Shown here: piece after piece, positions 10,313 to 22,235 of the stretch | Layout: each line of letters begins with the position of its first letter | Position numbering within the stretch: the stretch's first letter is position 1 | Assembly (NCBI GenBank): GCA_014526335.1 | Contig: JACTAT010000321.1 | Span: 473,438 to 537,437, forward strand | Source: Chrysaora quinquecirrha | Lineage: Eukaryota > Cnidaria > Scyphozoa > Semaeostomeae > Pelagiidae | Direction: 5' to 3' | DNA length: 64,000 bases | Position numbers and translations under genes: made by a program | Notes under the pieces: generated by a model | Seen by the model: the letters and a program-made list of their open reading frames with translations, nothing else | What the model was told of the DNA's origin: nothing | The model's database searches: none

Positions 10313-11739
10313 AACTTATTCGTGCGTAAAAAGTTAATAAAACAAAGACAGCCCATTAAACATCTTCGACATTCAATATATCTAATGTGCCCCCCTTATT
10401 ATCAATAAAGAAGCCCTGCAGGCCGCCAAGCGATAATTTATTACATTTCAAATTTCAAAAGTACCTCTAGAAGGCCATGATTCCGCTACTATATACTTGT
10501 TAAATTACTCCTGAGAAGTTAAGTTTGGTAAGATTCTGCTGTAGAACAGATGTGATATGAAATGTTTAGTTTGGGGATATACTTCGCCATTTTCTCTCAG
10601 AACACCTTGTATACATGTATACACCCGAAAAGATTGCAGCATTTAGATTGGTATGTAAGACCATAATCTATGGTCATATTTTATTATCTTTTTATCCGCA
10701 TACAGTGTTTAAGAAACATAAAGATAATAATGTAGAAAACATATTGCATTCAAAAGAGAACCGTTTTTTGCAAGGGTGCAAGGTGAAAAGAAACAATGCA
10801 AAGAGCAGAGACAGATACTTTGCAAGAGTGCAAAGAACAATCTTTTCCACAGCATGATGAAGCAGTCAGTATCTCAGATGAAGCGTCCAAAATTCAGTAT
10901 AATGATGATCCTTGTATGCGTAGCAAGATATTATTTGATTTATGATTTATGATTATTATTATGTTTTATTACTATTTCGTTTGTCTACATCAGTTACTGG
11001 TCTTTCATTACGCTCTATCTTTAACTGTACAGAAGGCAGTCCAACCGCCTATGAATTTCACTTTTTCCAACATTCAAATAAATTCAGGACCTCATCCCAA
11101 CAAGTGTATAGCATGAGTTTCAACGACAAACTCGTTACGGAACCATCATCGAGAATGCGCGAAAATCTCCATCAAACAATATAGCTAGGAGCTTGTCGAA
11201 TGAGAGGGAATAAACGGAGCTGAACGAAACCAATGGAACATGCTGAAACAAAGTCGGCGTCGGGCAAATCACTATCTCAAAAAGTGTACGTGATTTTTAA
11301 TCACGGGTTATTTTTGTATGATTAATGTGATTTTTTGTGATTAATATGATTTTTTTATGATTAATCTTGAAAGTGTATGTGATTCTATTTCGATTATTTT
11401 ATGATTTATTTCATTACTTTTTATTTACTTGATTATTCTGTGAGTTTTTGATTAATTTGTCAAGCTAGGTAGGGGGTGAAACAAGATGTATCTAGCACAC
11501 GGCTATCTAAACTGCTTTCTGTTTGCAGAAGTAGCTAATTTTTACGTATTTATACGGCACCAATAATCATTTATCGCTCCGTTCACTTCTCGGTCGACTC
11601 TACTTTACAAAATAAAATCAGTTGTTGTTGTCCTCAAACTGATTTCTAATCTGATAATGCTCAGAAATTTTAGAGTCATGCTCTTACATTTCCAATTAGC
11701 GAATCCGTTACGTTATTCAAACGTAACGCAGGTAGCTAA
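10313..11739. other. No supported gene; ATTA-rich tract
   Basis: An open frame at 10796-10938 (starts MQRAETDTLQECKEQ) looks coding-like, but no splice context was found. From 11282 to 11460, TGATTAATGTGATTTTT-like units repeat irregularly (low complexity). An 8-base repeat TACGTTAT/ACGTAACG lies near 11709. Confidence 0.35.
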
Positions 11740-12062
11740 ATAATATTATTATAGACATCAAAATGGCAAACTAACCTCATTTTTAGTAACTAATATTTTT
11801 GCGAGCATCATCAGATTAATTTTACGTGAATTTGATTGACCGTTCCAAAAATTATTCCATCTATTGTTTTTCGGCTCTTTTTGGAACGGTCAATCAAATT
11901 CAGTAGACTATTGTTCGACCCTCTTTTGGAACAAATCGATTGAACTTTAACGAATTGTCGTTGAATCCTTCACTCTGATGATGCTCCCCGTTAATGGCAG
12001 AGTGAAATATTAGTTACTAAAAATGAGGTTAGTTTGCCATTTTGATGTCTATAATATTATTA
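11740..12062. mobile_element. Small inverted-repeat (MITE-like) element
   Basis: Terminal arms 11740-11798 and 12005-12062 are nearly perfect reverse complements (contain GACATCAAAATGGCAAACTA). Inside lies a second pair, GAGCATCATCAG near 11812 and CTGATGATGCTC near 11975, and a third perfect 25-bp hairpin (11827-11851 with 11878-11902). There is no coding capacity. AT-rich ends hide any target duplication. It is most likely a non-autonomous DNA element or foldback. Confidence 0.75.
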
Positions 12063-13639
12063 TTTCCTTGGCTAACCTAAAATGACGTCTTTAAAAGATT
12101 AGGTAGCTAAATAAAATTACAAATTTTTTGTAAGAAAAGCTGTCGAAGAAACTGTTGCAAATTTTCTCTTTGCATCGTCAAGTATTCGACATTCAACCCA
12201 CAATTTTGATTAATCAAAATTCAATGTAAATTCAGCAAATCAAACAGAATCAACTAGATTGTGTGCAGATTATCGCTTGCTGATTTGGCGACCACTAGTT
12301 TGCTGCAAATTTCCAACAGTTGCAGTTCCAGAATTGTAGTGATGCGTAAGAAATTCCCTTTCAATCATTTGTATATGTTGCTGCAAGCATGTCAGCTAAC
12401 ATGATATCTTTCCGTCATAACCGCAATTTGAGTAGATACATATTGTTCAACGAACAAATTTTGAACTAAAGAACGAATTTCATATACGAACTGCCACTGC
12501 CCCCCCATGGCTTTTGAACACATATTTAGCATTTAGAAATGCATAACCTCATTCATTACAGAACAATTTCAATTGAATTAATCATCACCTTTCATAGCTT
12601 GAAATGTTATTTCCTAACACAAAATCAGTTCAATTGCCGAATTTTCTCACAAATTGAACAGAAATTAAGCAAATTTGTTACAAATTGTACATTTGATAGG
12701 GTACACTACCATATATATATCTACAAAAATGTACTATAATTAATATGTTAGTTCGAATCAAGCTTGACCAGGGAAAGCCAAAACAAAAGAACACAAGTTT
12801 TTTATAATGTTCATACGACTTATGGACAAATAAATACCTTTATTAACAGCAATTTCCAGAAAATAAACATCATATCTATGCCAGCATGATCACTAACAGT
12901 ATGTTTTTCGGCAACACCTTCCCTTTTGTTTGTTTGTTTCTTGATTTCAAATCGTTTTCGCGTAACAAGCACACACCTTTATACACATGAGTGTACATAT
13001 AGTTTACAAATCGTGACAGCCAACTATGAAGATCCTCAAGATTTCTTCGTTAACAAAAAGTTTATTTGTTTCATCTTGTTATTACAATTTCTGCCATTTC
13101 TCACAGTTAGAGAAACGTTCTGAACTATAAAATTGTTGACAAGTAGCTAAAAATGCAATTCTGTAGAAGTCACTTCACACAGTTAAAGGTCCCGTTTTAT
13201 GAAATGTTTATGGAGCGGTCATTATTTTTGACTGGGTGGAGACTGAAGAGAAAATGGTTGGGTTACTGAAAAATATTACTTCTCTTGATTTGGGTAGCCA
13301 AAAATACCTTGAATATATTGAAGGTTGGGTTATTGTTTCTGTTTTTACTGATGGGGTAAAGAAAATTTTAAACTAAGAGTTGGTGGCCTAAAATCCTTTT
13401 CATGCTGCAAAATAATTTCTCTTCGGCCCCCACCCTGGTCATAAATAATGGCTGCTCCCTATATGCAAGTCACTTGTGGTTGTTAAAAACTCATTTATTC
13501 TTAAATTTTAGATCAGATTCTTATTGGTTATGTCCATAATTTATCGCTGCTCAAAACAAGCCAAAACAAGAACACGTTTTTCGATATGAATCTCCAAACA
13601 AAAAGCAAAACGTACCGTGCTGTTTCCTTTGCCCCTTAG
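12063..13639. other. No recognised gene; likely intronic
   Basis: AT-rich, with short unsupported open frames. A good acceptor at its right end (TTTCCTTTGCCCCTTAG) suggests the last part is an intron of the OB-fold gene. Confidence 0.4.
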
Positions 13640-14506
13640 CAGCACGATACACTTCAAAATAAACAAGAGGCCACATCACCAGTCAGGATAACAAAATTTC
13701 AAAGGAAAAGGAATAATTATACTGATGATGTAGAACTAATTTTGAACAAGAGATTAAAAAACACGATGCCAGTAGAACCAACGACAATGGTTGTGAGCGT
13801 CGCAAAACTCGCACTGCTCCCTTCTGGCCCGATCAGAATCAAAGGAGGAATCACGTTCCAGGGGGATGTGCAACAACGGGAGTTCCATGGCAAGCAACTG
13901 CAAATGCAGGACGCTGTTTTGACCGACGAAACGGGATCCATTGGACTTGTATTATGGGAAGGGCATATTACATGGATAACATCGGGCAACGTTTACGAAA
14001 TTGAAAGAGCAGCAATCAAAAGTTTTAAAGACCACAACTATCTGACCTTCCATAAAGGTACCGTGCTGAAACAACCCGATAACACGATAGAAAAACCAGA
14101 CGAACTACCTGAAGCCAACCACGAAACTTTTGCAGCCATTTGTCCACCAGTTGGCATCCATTATGTAAGAACCTACTACATATGCAACAAGTACAACGCG
14201 AAATGCCTTCCAACTACCGATACAACAAAGTCTATAAAATGCACTGGATGCAATTTAATCCAGCTGGTAGACAGTTGCTCAAGAAGTACTGCTGTGAGTG
14301 CACTTTTTGCAAGAAGCAATATGGAAAAAAAGTCAATCTTCATTGGAAACGAATTAATATTGAAAATACTCGGAGAAGAGCCTGCTGCTCAAACCATTCA
14401 ACAACGCACAGACGCCAAAACAGAGAAAATTTTGACATTAGAAGGAACAATTATGTTCAATGAGGACAGAGCTGCTGTTGCCTATGTTGAAAAAGACAAT
14501 AGTTAA
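13640..14506 (+). CDS. Terminal exon: OB-fold, zinc-ribbon single-strand DNA-binding-like protein
   Basis: The exon begins after a strong acceptor (CCTTTGCCCCTTAG, 13639 or 13642) and runs to TAA at 14504-14506, about 287 codons. The region from about 13780 to 14080 reads like an OB fold: repeated beta-type segments with LTDETGSIGLVLW, GNVYEIERAAIKSF and YLTFHKGT, the pattern of RPA/SOSS-B-type domains. Downstream, Cys pairs (CNKYNAKC, KCTGC) suggest the zinc ribbon of an RPA1-like C-terminal OB domain. Expected role: binding single-stranded DNA or RNA. Upstream exons were not identified. It could be a host gene or an RPA-like gene carried by a Helitron; no Helitron Rep was seen. Confidence 0.55.
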   Translation, partial: QHDTLQNKQEATSPVRITKFQRKRNNYTDDVELILNKRLKNTMPVEPTTMVVSVAKLALLPSGPIRIKGGITFQGDVQQREFHGKQLQMQDAVLTDETGSIGLVLWEGHITWITSGNVYEIERAAIKSFKDHNYLTFHKGTVLKQPDNTIEKPDELPEANHETFAAICPPVGIHYVRTYYICNKYNAKCLPTTDTTKSIKCTGCNLIQLVDSCSRSTAVSALFARSNMEKKSIFIGNELILKILGEEPAAQTIQQRTDAKTEKILTLEGTIMFNEDRAAVAYVEKDNS

Positions 14507-15376
14507 ATTTATGCACTCTATTCTTTTGTTTTTCATACTTGCTTTATTCTGCTGAAGCAATTGCTGTAATCTTCTGTTCTAGTTTGTAACGCTAATACTT
14601 CTTTAGTCGAGTTTATATGATTATCATCACATGAACAATAATAATACGAATAACAGTGACTTTGATAGTGATGATCGTAACTATAAAAACACTTCCAATT
14701 GTAATTACCTTTTTCCATCTCATTCTTATTGTTGAAAATTGATCATTTGCTATGCTCATTGAGCGTTCGTTAATTACAAAATATCTGTTTTTTACAATTT
14801 ATGCAAGTGTCAAACTGTTACTAGAATTTCAAAACTTTGCAAATTTAGGACCTAAATTACATAAGAAGTTAGGAAGAATAAGTATTTAGGCACGAAAGAC
14901 TCGTATTACAACAAATTTATTTTTCAAAGAATAAGAAACCAACCTAGTGAGTCTACCGAAATAGTATGTCTAACTTCCCCTCTATCAAGGCTATACAATA
15001 TTCCAACATTACACTTATCACACATTACTTTCCTCTCATAAAATCTATACAACAACCACAACAACTTCCTATAACTAAGCAGCATAAGATATGTTCGCAA
15101 CAGGCCACTTTCACTTGAAAATTATCTTCCCATTTCGAACATTTCCATATCAAATTGCACTTGCCTGCTTTGTATTTACGATGAATCGTTGTTAAATAAC
15201 TCTGCTCAACTACCATGCATTTTCAAATGAAAAAGCAATGGTTTCTTCCCCTTCGAAACGCAAACGCTTTGCACCCTATTTCCAGAGTGCACTCTTTTTT
15301 AAATTCAACATTTCGAACACATTACATTTCAAAACATACGCATCTATCTCCTGTCTCTGTACACACACGGCCACCA
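14507..15376. other. No recognised gene
   Basis: AT-rich 3' flank of the OB-fold gene. An open minus-strand frame at 15025-15216 is unsupported. Confidence 0.4.
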
Positions 15377-15560
15377 TCATGATCATTGACATCATCATCA
15401 TCATCATCATCATCACCATCATCATTGTCATCCTTCTCACCCTCCTCACCATCATCATCATCATTATCATTATCATCATGATCATACTCATCATAATTAT
15501 CATTATCATCATCATCATTATCATCATCATTATTATCATCATCATCATCACAATCACCAT
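15377..15560. repeat. (ATC)n trinucleotide microsatellite
   Basis: About 180 bases of imperfect ATC/ATT units. Open frames through it (poly-Ile, poly-Met, poly-Asp) are artefacts. It abuts the 3' end of a Penelope element. Confidence 0.95.
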
Positions 15561-15879
15561 GACCATCACCATCAAAATCATTCCCACCAAATCTTCCCCG
15601 TGTCACATTCAATCTTCAGTTAAGAAATAATTAAATTACATCAAGACAAAACTAGGTATATATTGAAATTAGTTACATAATATAAAAACACGTGAGGTAA
15701 AAGCGATAATTACAAGCGATAAATCTAAAAAAAAACAATAGTACAAAAGGGGTTTAACAATAGCAAAAAGAAAAATAGAAAAAGCGGTGTTAATAACAAA
15801 GGTTTAAATTGTAATGGTATAGTTGTTTATTAAGCGTGGGTTTAACCCAAGAGATATGCAGAGCCTCCTTTATTTTGAG

Positions 15880-16680
15880 GGTAAACGAACCGCTAGCGCT
15901 GTCCAAGATAGAGAAGGAATCCTCAGAGCATAGAGGGCGGCAAGAGGGGGACTCATTAAAATGTCTGCGAATATGCGAGTTTTGTCTGTGACTAAATGCT
16001 CATGGATTCGTGTAGAAAGATGTCGAGAGGTTTCTCCGACATAAGACGCGAACATTCGCCACACAAGAATTTGTAAACTACACGAGCCCGTAAGCACTTG
16101 GGCACAGAGTCCTTAACCCCAAACATAGAACGTAATTTAAAAGAAGTAAAAACAAGTTTTAAGTCTAAATCTTTACAATACTTTTTAACTAAGCATTTAA
16201 CTTTACGTTGAGTGAAAACCGAAAATTTACCAATGTAGGGAAGCTTAAAATAGCAAATACGGTTAGATTCATTATTGTTAACTACATGGTTATGAGAGGG
16301 TACAGGAGAGTTAACTTTATCAAGATAGCTGTGAATGACTTTATTTACAAGATAAGTAGGATAAAGGTTTTTATTTAGTATAAAAGTTAGCTGTTTAATG
16401 TCGTTATCAAAACCAAACCAAGTGTTGTTTATTTTATATGCCCTATCAACCAAAGTCCTTATCAAACCAATTTTATAGGAAAACGATGTAAAACTGAAAA
16501 AATTAGTTAACAAGCCTGTATAAGTTCTTTTACGATACACTGAGGTTATAATGGATTGATTATTGCTTTTATCGATTAATACGTCCAGAAAAGGTAGTTT
16601 ACGATTATCCTCGTTTTCCATAGTAAACTTAATGTTAGGGTGCTGTACATTAATGAAATTAAAGAATTTAAGTGCATCTT
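15880..16680 (-). pseudogene. Penelope RT C-terminus and GIY-YIG endonuclease
   Basis: It continues the reverse transcriptase after a one-base slip at 16680 in an A-run. It contains KLPFLDVLI, the RT thumb/linker, then VVYKFLCGEC and, after a second slip near 16045, the GIY-YIG core SYVGETSRHLSTRIHEHL. The endonuclease nicks target DNA for priming. Frameshifts split it from the polymerase, so it is not translatable as one protein. Confidence 0.82.
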
Positions 16681-16682
16681 CT

Positions 16683-18281
16683 TTATTTTAAATAAACAAA
16701 AGTATCATCAACATACCGTCGGTAAAATAAAACCTCGGAAGCGTTAAATTGTTCTAGCCAAATCTTCTCATGATGTCCCATGAAAAGATTAGCTAGAACA
16801 GGGGCAAGTGGGGATCCCATACTTACACCGTCTACCTGGTCATAAAAGTTACCATTAAATAAAAAATGAGTTTGAGAAGTGGCAAAATGAAAAAGTTTTT
16901 TAAGGTTTACTTCGTTAAGTTTAAGATCAGGATTACCAGTTATAACATAATGTACCGCTAAATCAATGGATTCGTTTAAAGGAATATTAGTGAAAAGACT
17001 TTCCACGTCAAAAGAAACCATAAATTTATTAGAAAAGTTTAAACTGTTAACTTCATTGACAAAAGAAAAGGTATCCTTAGCGCAAAATTCGTTAGGTATA
17101 TGAGCGTCTAACAGTGAACATAGATATTTAGCAAGATTATAGTTAAAAGTACCTATAGAAGAGACAATGGGTCGAAAAGGAGGAGGTGTGTTAGGAGGGC
17201 GGGTTTTGTGCATCTTAGGGAGACCATAGATCCTAGCGGGTTGAGAACCTGAGGGGTAGATCGTCTCATATGTATCATTATCTAACAGCTCCTTATTCTT
17301 AAGCGATCTTAAATACCGTTGTAGTTTGCTTTCCCTAGATGAAGTTGGGTCTTTAGTTAACTTATTAAATTTATTAGGATCAGATATCAAATTTAAGATA
17401 GAATTATTATAAATGTCTCTGTCCAATATTACGACACCGTTACCTTTGTCCGGCTTGAGAATGACGATTTCCTTATTCTTCTTCAGCTTGCTCAAAATCT
17501 TGAATTTCTTGATGTCGTTTGTTGATGGTCTGTGTGCCGAGACGTAGGATTTTGCCAGGTACGAAAGATCAGTTTTGATTTTGGACATGTCACTCTTGTC
17601 TTTTAAATTTCCTATCATCGAGTTTGCGACCATTTCGAAACAAGCGTGGACATCAGAAACGTTAATTTTCGGAGGGCAGATGGAATGTGTGAGACCATCC
17701 TTTAGTGCATCCAATTCTTCAGGTGTAAGAGTCTGTGAAGACAGATTGGTGATCGTTTCTGTCGAAGTGAATGGTAGAACTTTATTCTTGGTCAAGTTCT
17801 TCATTTTCTTCTCGTGAGTCTTGATTACTTTTTCGGCTTCCTTTTCCACATTCTTTTGTAAGGCTTTCTGTAAGAGGTAAAAGTCCAATCCATCGATAGT
17901 TTTTTCGATTGATTCTAATTGTTTCCTTTTGTCGGCTTGAAATTTTCTGTACTCTTTGTTCCTTTTCGTGATTGCACTCCGTAATAATCTTTTGCGTATG
18001 GCGGTTATATCTTTGGGATCAGTATTAGGAAGACAGAACGAAATAAACTTAGGAAAAACATTAAAAGTTCTGCAGTTCTTTAAAAAATTGAGATCCAATT
18101 CTGCTTTACGTTCTTTGATGGAGAGCTTCTCCAATTTCCGAAAATCACCAATATGTAATTTTCCGGGATACTTCAATGCAATGTTGTGTATAACATTTCC
18201 AAAACTTCTAACATTGACAAGATAGCATAGGAATTTGACAATAAAAACGACAATTTTAAAAGACATGTTTCGAACGTTCAT
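16683..18281 (-). pseudogene. Penelope-type reverse transcriptase (N-terminal and catalytic part)
   Basis: An open frame of 532 codons. Landmarks: ILKPDKGNGVVILDR (finger region, near 17430), IYGLPKMHK (near 17220), FRPIVSSIGTF, FMVSFDVESLFTNIPL (RT motif A, near 17000), VSMGSPLAPVLANLFM (motif B, near 16800) and YRRYVDDTF (motif C with the YVDD catalytic pair, near 16710). This is the telomerase-like RT of Penelope elements. It ends at a frameshift just after motif C, losing the in-frame link to the endonuclease. The start Met lies inside the ribozyme motif at 18262-18294. Confidence 0.9.
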
Positions 18282-18294
18282 CGTTCATCTTCAG
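18262..18294 (-). ncRNA. Hammerhead-like motif at the 5' end of Penelope copy A
   Basis: The minus strand reads CTGAAGA (18294-18288), a stem GAACG/CGTTC, GAAA, then palindromic CATG and TC, with cleavage expected after the C complementary to 18262. The core is intact. Stem I is weak (only about two pairs). The motif overlaps the first codons of the RT frame. Hammerheads in Penelope elements are established knowledge; activity here is inferred. Confidence 0.6.
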
Positions 18295-18361
18295 TTAAGA
18301 AATAATTAAATTACATCAAGACAAAACTAGGTATATATTGAAATTAGTTACATAATTTAAC

Positions 18362-18440
18362 TTGACGCCCGCGATGCGGGCGAGCTTTTTACCTTGACAC
18401 CCGCGATGCGGGTGAGTTTTTACCTTGATACCCGCGATGC
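18362..18440. repeat. Three GC-rich 34-bp repeats
   Basis: The units contain CCCGCGATGCGGG flanked by TTTTTACCTTGA. Each core is itself a short hairpin. They are strikingly GC-rich against the AT-rich surroundings. Confidence 0.85.
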
Positions 18441-18501
18441 GTGAACATTAGTACCAGTTTAGCCTTGGTAAGACAAGACACCACTCAGCTGCCTTTTAAC
18501 T

Positions 18502-18619
18502 TGCCTTTTAACTTGCAGCCTTCTGAACTTTCGCTAGAGTCCGGGAGGTTGTGGGATGCCATGGGGAGCTAACCTCCCGGACTCTAGCGAAAGTTCAGAA
18601 GGCTGCAAGTTAAAAGGCA
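18502..18619. repeat. Perfect 49-bp hairpin with 20-base loop
   Basis: Arms 18502-18550 and 18571-18619 are exact reverse complements (inner end TCCGGGAGGTT). The loop is 18551-18570. No coding potential is seen. It may be a foldback insertion or a structured transcript. Confidence 0.92.
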
Positions 18620-19315
18620 GCAAGTTGAGCAAGTGGTAATGGGTAAATTAAAAATCCTTCCCTATTCACAGAAAACTCCAAAATTTCAATTTCAAATGTC
18701 CTTCACTTCATCAACAATAGATAGTCTATCTTACTAAATGTCAACTTTTTTGTGTTTAAACTCTGACTGTTTTAAGGAACCCAAATAAAGTAGGCCTGTG
18801 AGTTTCATAGGATAGGGTACGTGTTTGTTTCGATCGCGTGCGCAGTGCTTTAAAATTTTTCAACTGCGTTATTTGTGGAAACATTTCAGACGAAACTGAG
18901 AGCAAAATACAACTCTTACCGTGGGGATTTCTGGAGCTTATCAAAGCAAGAACTCTTCTTGAAACCGGAAAGAATATTGGTAAGATTCCAAAATGAATTA
19001 AAGTGCCCTTTGACGTCTGAGAAACGTTTTCCTCTGAGCGGAAGAAATCCAAAGCCAGGAAAGAGTCGGGATGCGTGATGTGACAAATCATGAGAAATAT
19101 TCGTGAAATCAACAGCAGAAATGATATCCAACTTGTTACAGAAATTTTAGGAGATATTTACTGCAAGACGTCTGAGTAAAAAACCGAGTAAATTTTGCAT
19201 ATTTCCTCCATTTGAGACACTGAAATGACATTAGGCGGAATGCCATGCCAGCTCATGTTAACATAAACAAACCAATTAACAGAAAAACTTCCGCATGACA
19301 AAAGAATCACTGTGT
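18620..19315. other. Unrecognised unique sequence between Penelope copies
   Basis: Open frames overlap on both strands, e.g. 18756-19112 minus, but none resembles a family. It ends at the abrupt truncation point of Penelope copy B. Confidence 0.4.
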
Positions 19316-21475
19316 CCAAACATAGAACGTAATTTAAAAGAAGTAAAAACAAGTTTTAAGTCTAAATCTTTACAATACTTTTTAACTAAGCATTTAACTT
19401 TACGTTGAGTGAAAACCGAAAATTTACCAATGTAGGGAAGCTTAAAATAGCAAATACGGTTAGATTCATTATTGTTAACTACATGGTTATGAGAGGGTAC
19501 AGGAGAGTTAACTTTATCAAGATAGCTGTGAATGACTTTATTTACAAGATAAGTAGGATAAAGGTTTTATTTAGTATAAAAGTTAGCTGTTTAATGTCGT
19601 TATCAAAACCAAACCAAGTGTTGTTTATTTTATATGCCCTATCAACCAAAGTCCTTATCAAACCAATTTTATAGGAAAACGATGTAAAACTGAAAAATTA
19701 GTTAACAAGCCTGTATAAGTTCTTTTACGATACACTGAGGTTATAATGGATTGATTATTGCTTTTATCGATTAATACGTCCAGAAAAGGTAGTTTACGAT
19801 TATCCTCGTTTTCCATAGTAAACTTAATGTTAGGGTGCTGTACATTAATGAAATTAAAGAATTTAAGTGCATCTTCTTTATTTTAAATAAACAAAAGTAT
19901 CATCAACATACCGTCGGTAAAATAAAACCTCGGAGCGTTAAATTGTTCTAGCCAAATCTTCTCATGATGTCCCATGAAAAGATTAGCTAGAACAGAACAA
20001 TGGGGATCCCATACTTACACCGTCTACCTGGTCATAAAAGTTACCATTAAATAAAAAATGAGTTTGAGAAGTGGCAAAATGAAAAAGTTTTTTAAGGTTT
20101 ACTTCGTTAAGTTTAAGATCAGGATTACCAGTTATAACATAATGTACCGCTAAATCAATGGATTCGTTTAAAGGAATATTAGTGAAAAGACTTTCCACGT
20201 CAAAAGAAACCATAAATTTATTAGAAAAGTTTAAACTGTTAACTTCATTGACAAAGAAAAGGTATCCTTAGCGCAAAATTCGTTAGGTATATGAGCGTCT
20301 AACAGTGAACATAGATATTTAGCAAGATTATAGTTAAAAGTACCTATAGAAGAGACAATGGGTCGAAAAGGAGGAGGTGTGTTAGGAGGGCGGGTTTGTG
20401 CATCTTAGGAGACCATAGATCCTAGCGGGTTGAGAACCTGAGGGTAGATCGTCTCATATGTATCATTATCTAACAGCTCCTTATTCTTAAGCGATCTTAA
20501 ATACCGTTGTAGTTTGCTTTCCCTAGATGAAGTTGGGTCTTTAGTTAACTTATTAAATTTATTAGGATCAGATATCAAATTTAAGATAGAATTATTATAA
20601 ATGTCTCTGTCAATATTACGACAACGTTACCTTTGTCCGGCTTGAGAATGACGATTTCCTTATTCTTCTTCAGCTTGCTCAAAATCTTGAATTTCTTGAT
20701 GTCGTTTGTTGATGGTCTGTGTGCGAGACGAAGGATTTTGCCAGGTACGAAAGATCAGTTTTGATTTTGGACATGTCACTCTTGTCTTTTAAATTTCCTA
20801 TCATCGAGTTTGCGACCATTTGAAACAAGCGTGGACATCAAAGCGTTAATTTTCGGAGGGCAGATGGAATGTGTGAGACCATCCTTTAGTGCATCAATTC
20901 TTCACGTGTAAGAGTCTGTGAAGACAGATTGGTGATCGTTTCTGTCGAAGTGAATGGTAGAACTTTATTCTTGGTCAAGTTCTTCATTTTCTTCTCGTGA
21001 GTCTTGATTACTTTTTCGGTTTCCTTTTCCACATTCTTTTGTAAGGCTTTCTGTAAGAGGTAAAAGTCCAATCCATCGATAGTTTTTTCGATTGATTCTA
21101 ATTGTTTCCTTTTGTCGGCTTGAAATTTTCTGTACTCTTTATTCCTTTTCGTGATTGCACTCCGTAATAATCTTTTGCGTATGGCGGTTATATCTTTGGG
21201 ATCAGTATTAGGAAGACTGAACGAAATAAACTTAGGAAAAACATTAAAAGTTCTGCAGTTCTTTAAAAATTGAGATCAATTCTGCTTTACGTTCTTTGAT
21301 GGAGAGCTTCTCCAATTTCTGAAAATCACCAATATGTAATTTTCCGGGATACTTCAATGCAATGCCGTGTATAACATTTCCAAAACTTCTAACATTGACA
21401 AGATAGCATAGGAATTTGACAATAAAAACGACAATTTTAAAAGACATGTTTCGAACGTTCATCGTTCATCTTCAG
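19316..21475 (-). mobile_element. Penelope-like element, copy B (3'-truncated, frame-broken)
   Basis: Collinear with copy A from the RT start to just before the endonuclease. Motifs A and B are still readable (20213-19983). Differences from A are mainly single-base losses in homopolymer runs, more than a dozen, which break the RT frame repeatedly. Its 5' end runs head-to-tail into the 3' segment of copy C through one shared pseudo-LTR. Confidence 0.88.
21443..21475 (-). ncRNA. Hammerhead-like motif, Penelope copy B
   Basis: Same sequence as the motif at 18262-18294: CTGAAGA, GAACG/CGTTC stem, GAAA, CATG, TC on the minus strand. Confidence 0.55.
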
Positions 21476-22235
21476 TTAAGAAATAATTAAATTACATCAA
21501 GACAAAACTAGGTATATATTGAAATTAGTTACATAATATAAAAACACGTGAGGTAAAAGCGATAATTACAAGCGATAAATCTAAAAAAAAAAACAATAGT
21601 ACAAAAAGGGGGTTTAACAATAGCAAAAAGAAAAATAGAAATAGCGGTGTTAATAACAAAGGTTTAAATTGTAATGGTATAGTTGTTTATTAAGCGTGGG
21701 TTTAACCCAAGAGATATGCAGAGCCTCCTTTATTTTGAGGGTAAACGAACCGCTAGCGCTGTCCAAGATAGAAGGAATCCTCAGAGCATAGAGGGCGGCA
21801 AGAGGGGACTCATTAAAATGTCTGCGAATATGCGAGTTTTGTCTGTGACTAAATGCTGCGGATTAAATAATAGAAAAGATGTCGAGAGGTTTCTCCGACA
21901 TAAGGCCTTGAACATCCGCCACACAAGAATTTATAAACTACACGAGCCCGTAAGCACTTGGGCACAGAGTCCTTAACCCCAAACATAGAACGTAATTTAA
22001 AAGAAGTAAAAACAAGTTTTAAGTCTAAATCTTTACAATACTTTTTAACTAAGCATTTAACTTTACGTTGAGTGAAAACCGAAAATTTACCAATGTAGGG
22101 AAGCTTAAAATAGCAAATACGGTTAGATTCATTATTGTTAACTACATGGTTATGAGAGGGTACAGGAGAGTTAACTTTATCAAGATAGCTGTGAATGACT
22201 TTATTTACAAGATAAGTAGGATAAAGGTTTTTATT
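21476..22235 (-). mobile_element. Penelope-like element, copy C (3' segment only)
   Basis: Corresponds to the 3' pseudo-LTR, GIY-YIG region and RT tail of copy A (15615-16375). It joins copy B in tandem on the left and meets an inverted copy at 22236. The GIY-YIG frame is broken. Confidence 0.85.

Larger units (their letters stand above)
15604..18357 (-). mobile_element. Penelope-like retroelement, copy A (most complete)
   Basis: A minus-strand element with reverse transcriptase followed by a GIY-YIG endonuclease. The same 70-base block (starts TCTTCAGTTAAGAAATAATT) lies at both ends, about 15614-15680 and 18288-18357, as expected for Penelope pseudo-LTRs. Copies B, C and D at 19.3-22.9 kb match it closely. 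Coding is broken by two small frameshifts only. No target duplication was identified. Confidence 0.9.

Noticed and set aside
11282..11460. ATTA-rich segment considered as a homeodomain-site cluster
   Set aside because: Low-complexity repetition of TGATTAAT explains it without a regulatory hypothesis.
15238..15630. Open frames encoding poly-Ile, poly-Met and poly-Asp
   Set aside because: Products of the ATC microsatellite on both strands.
17575..18225. Plus-strand open frames opposite the Penelope RT
   Set aside because: Shadow frames of a recognised minus-strand gene.
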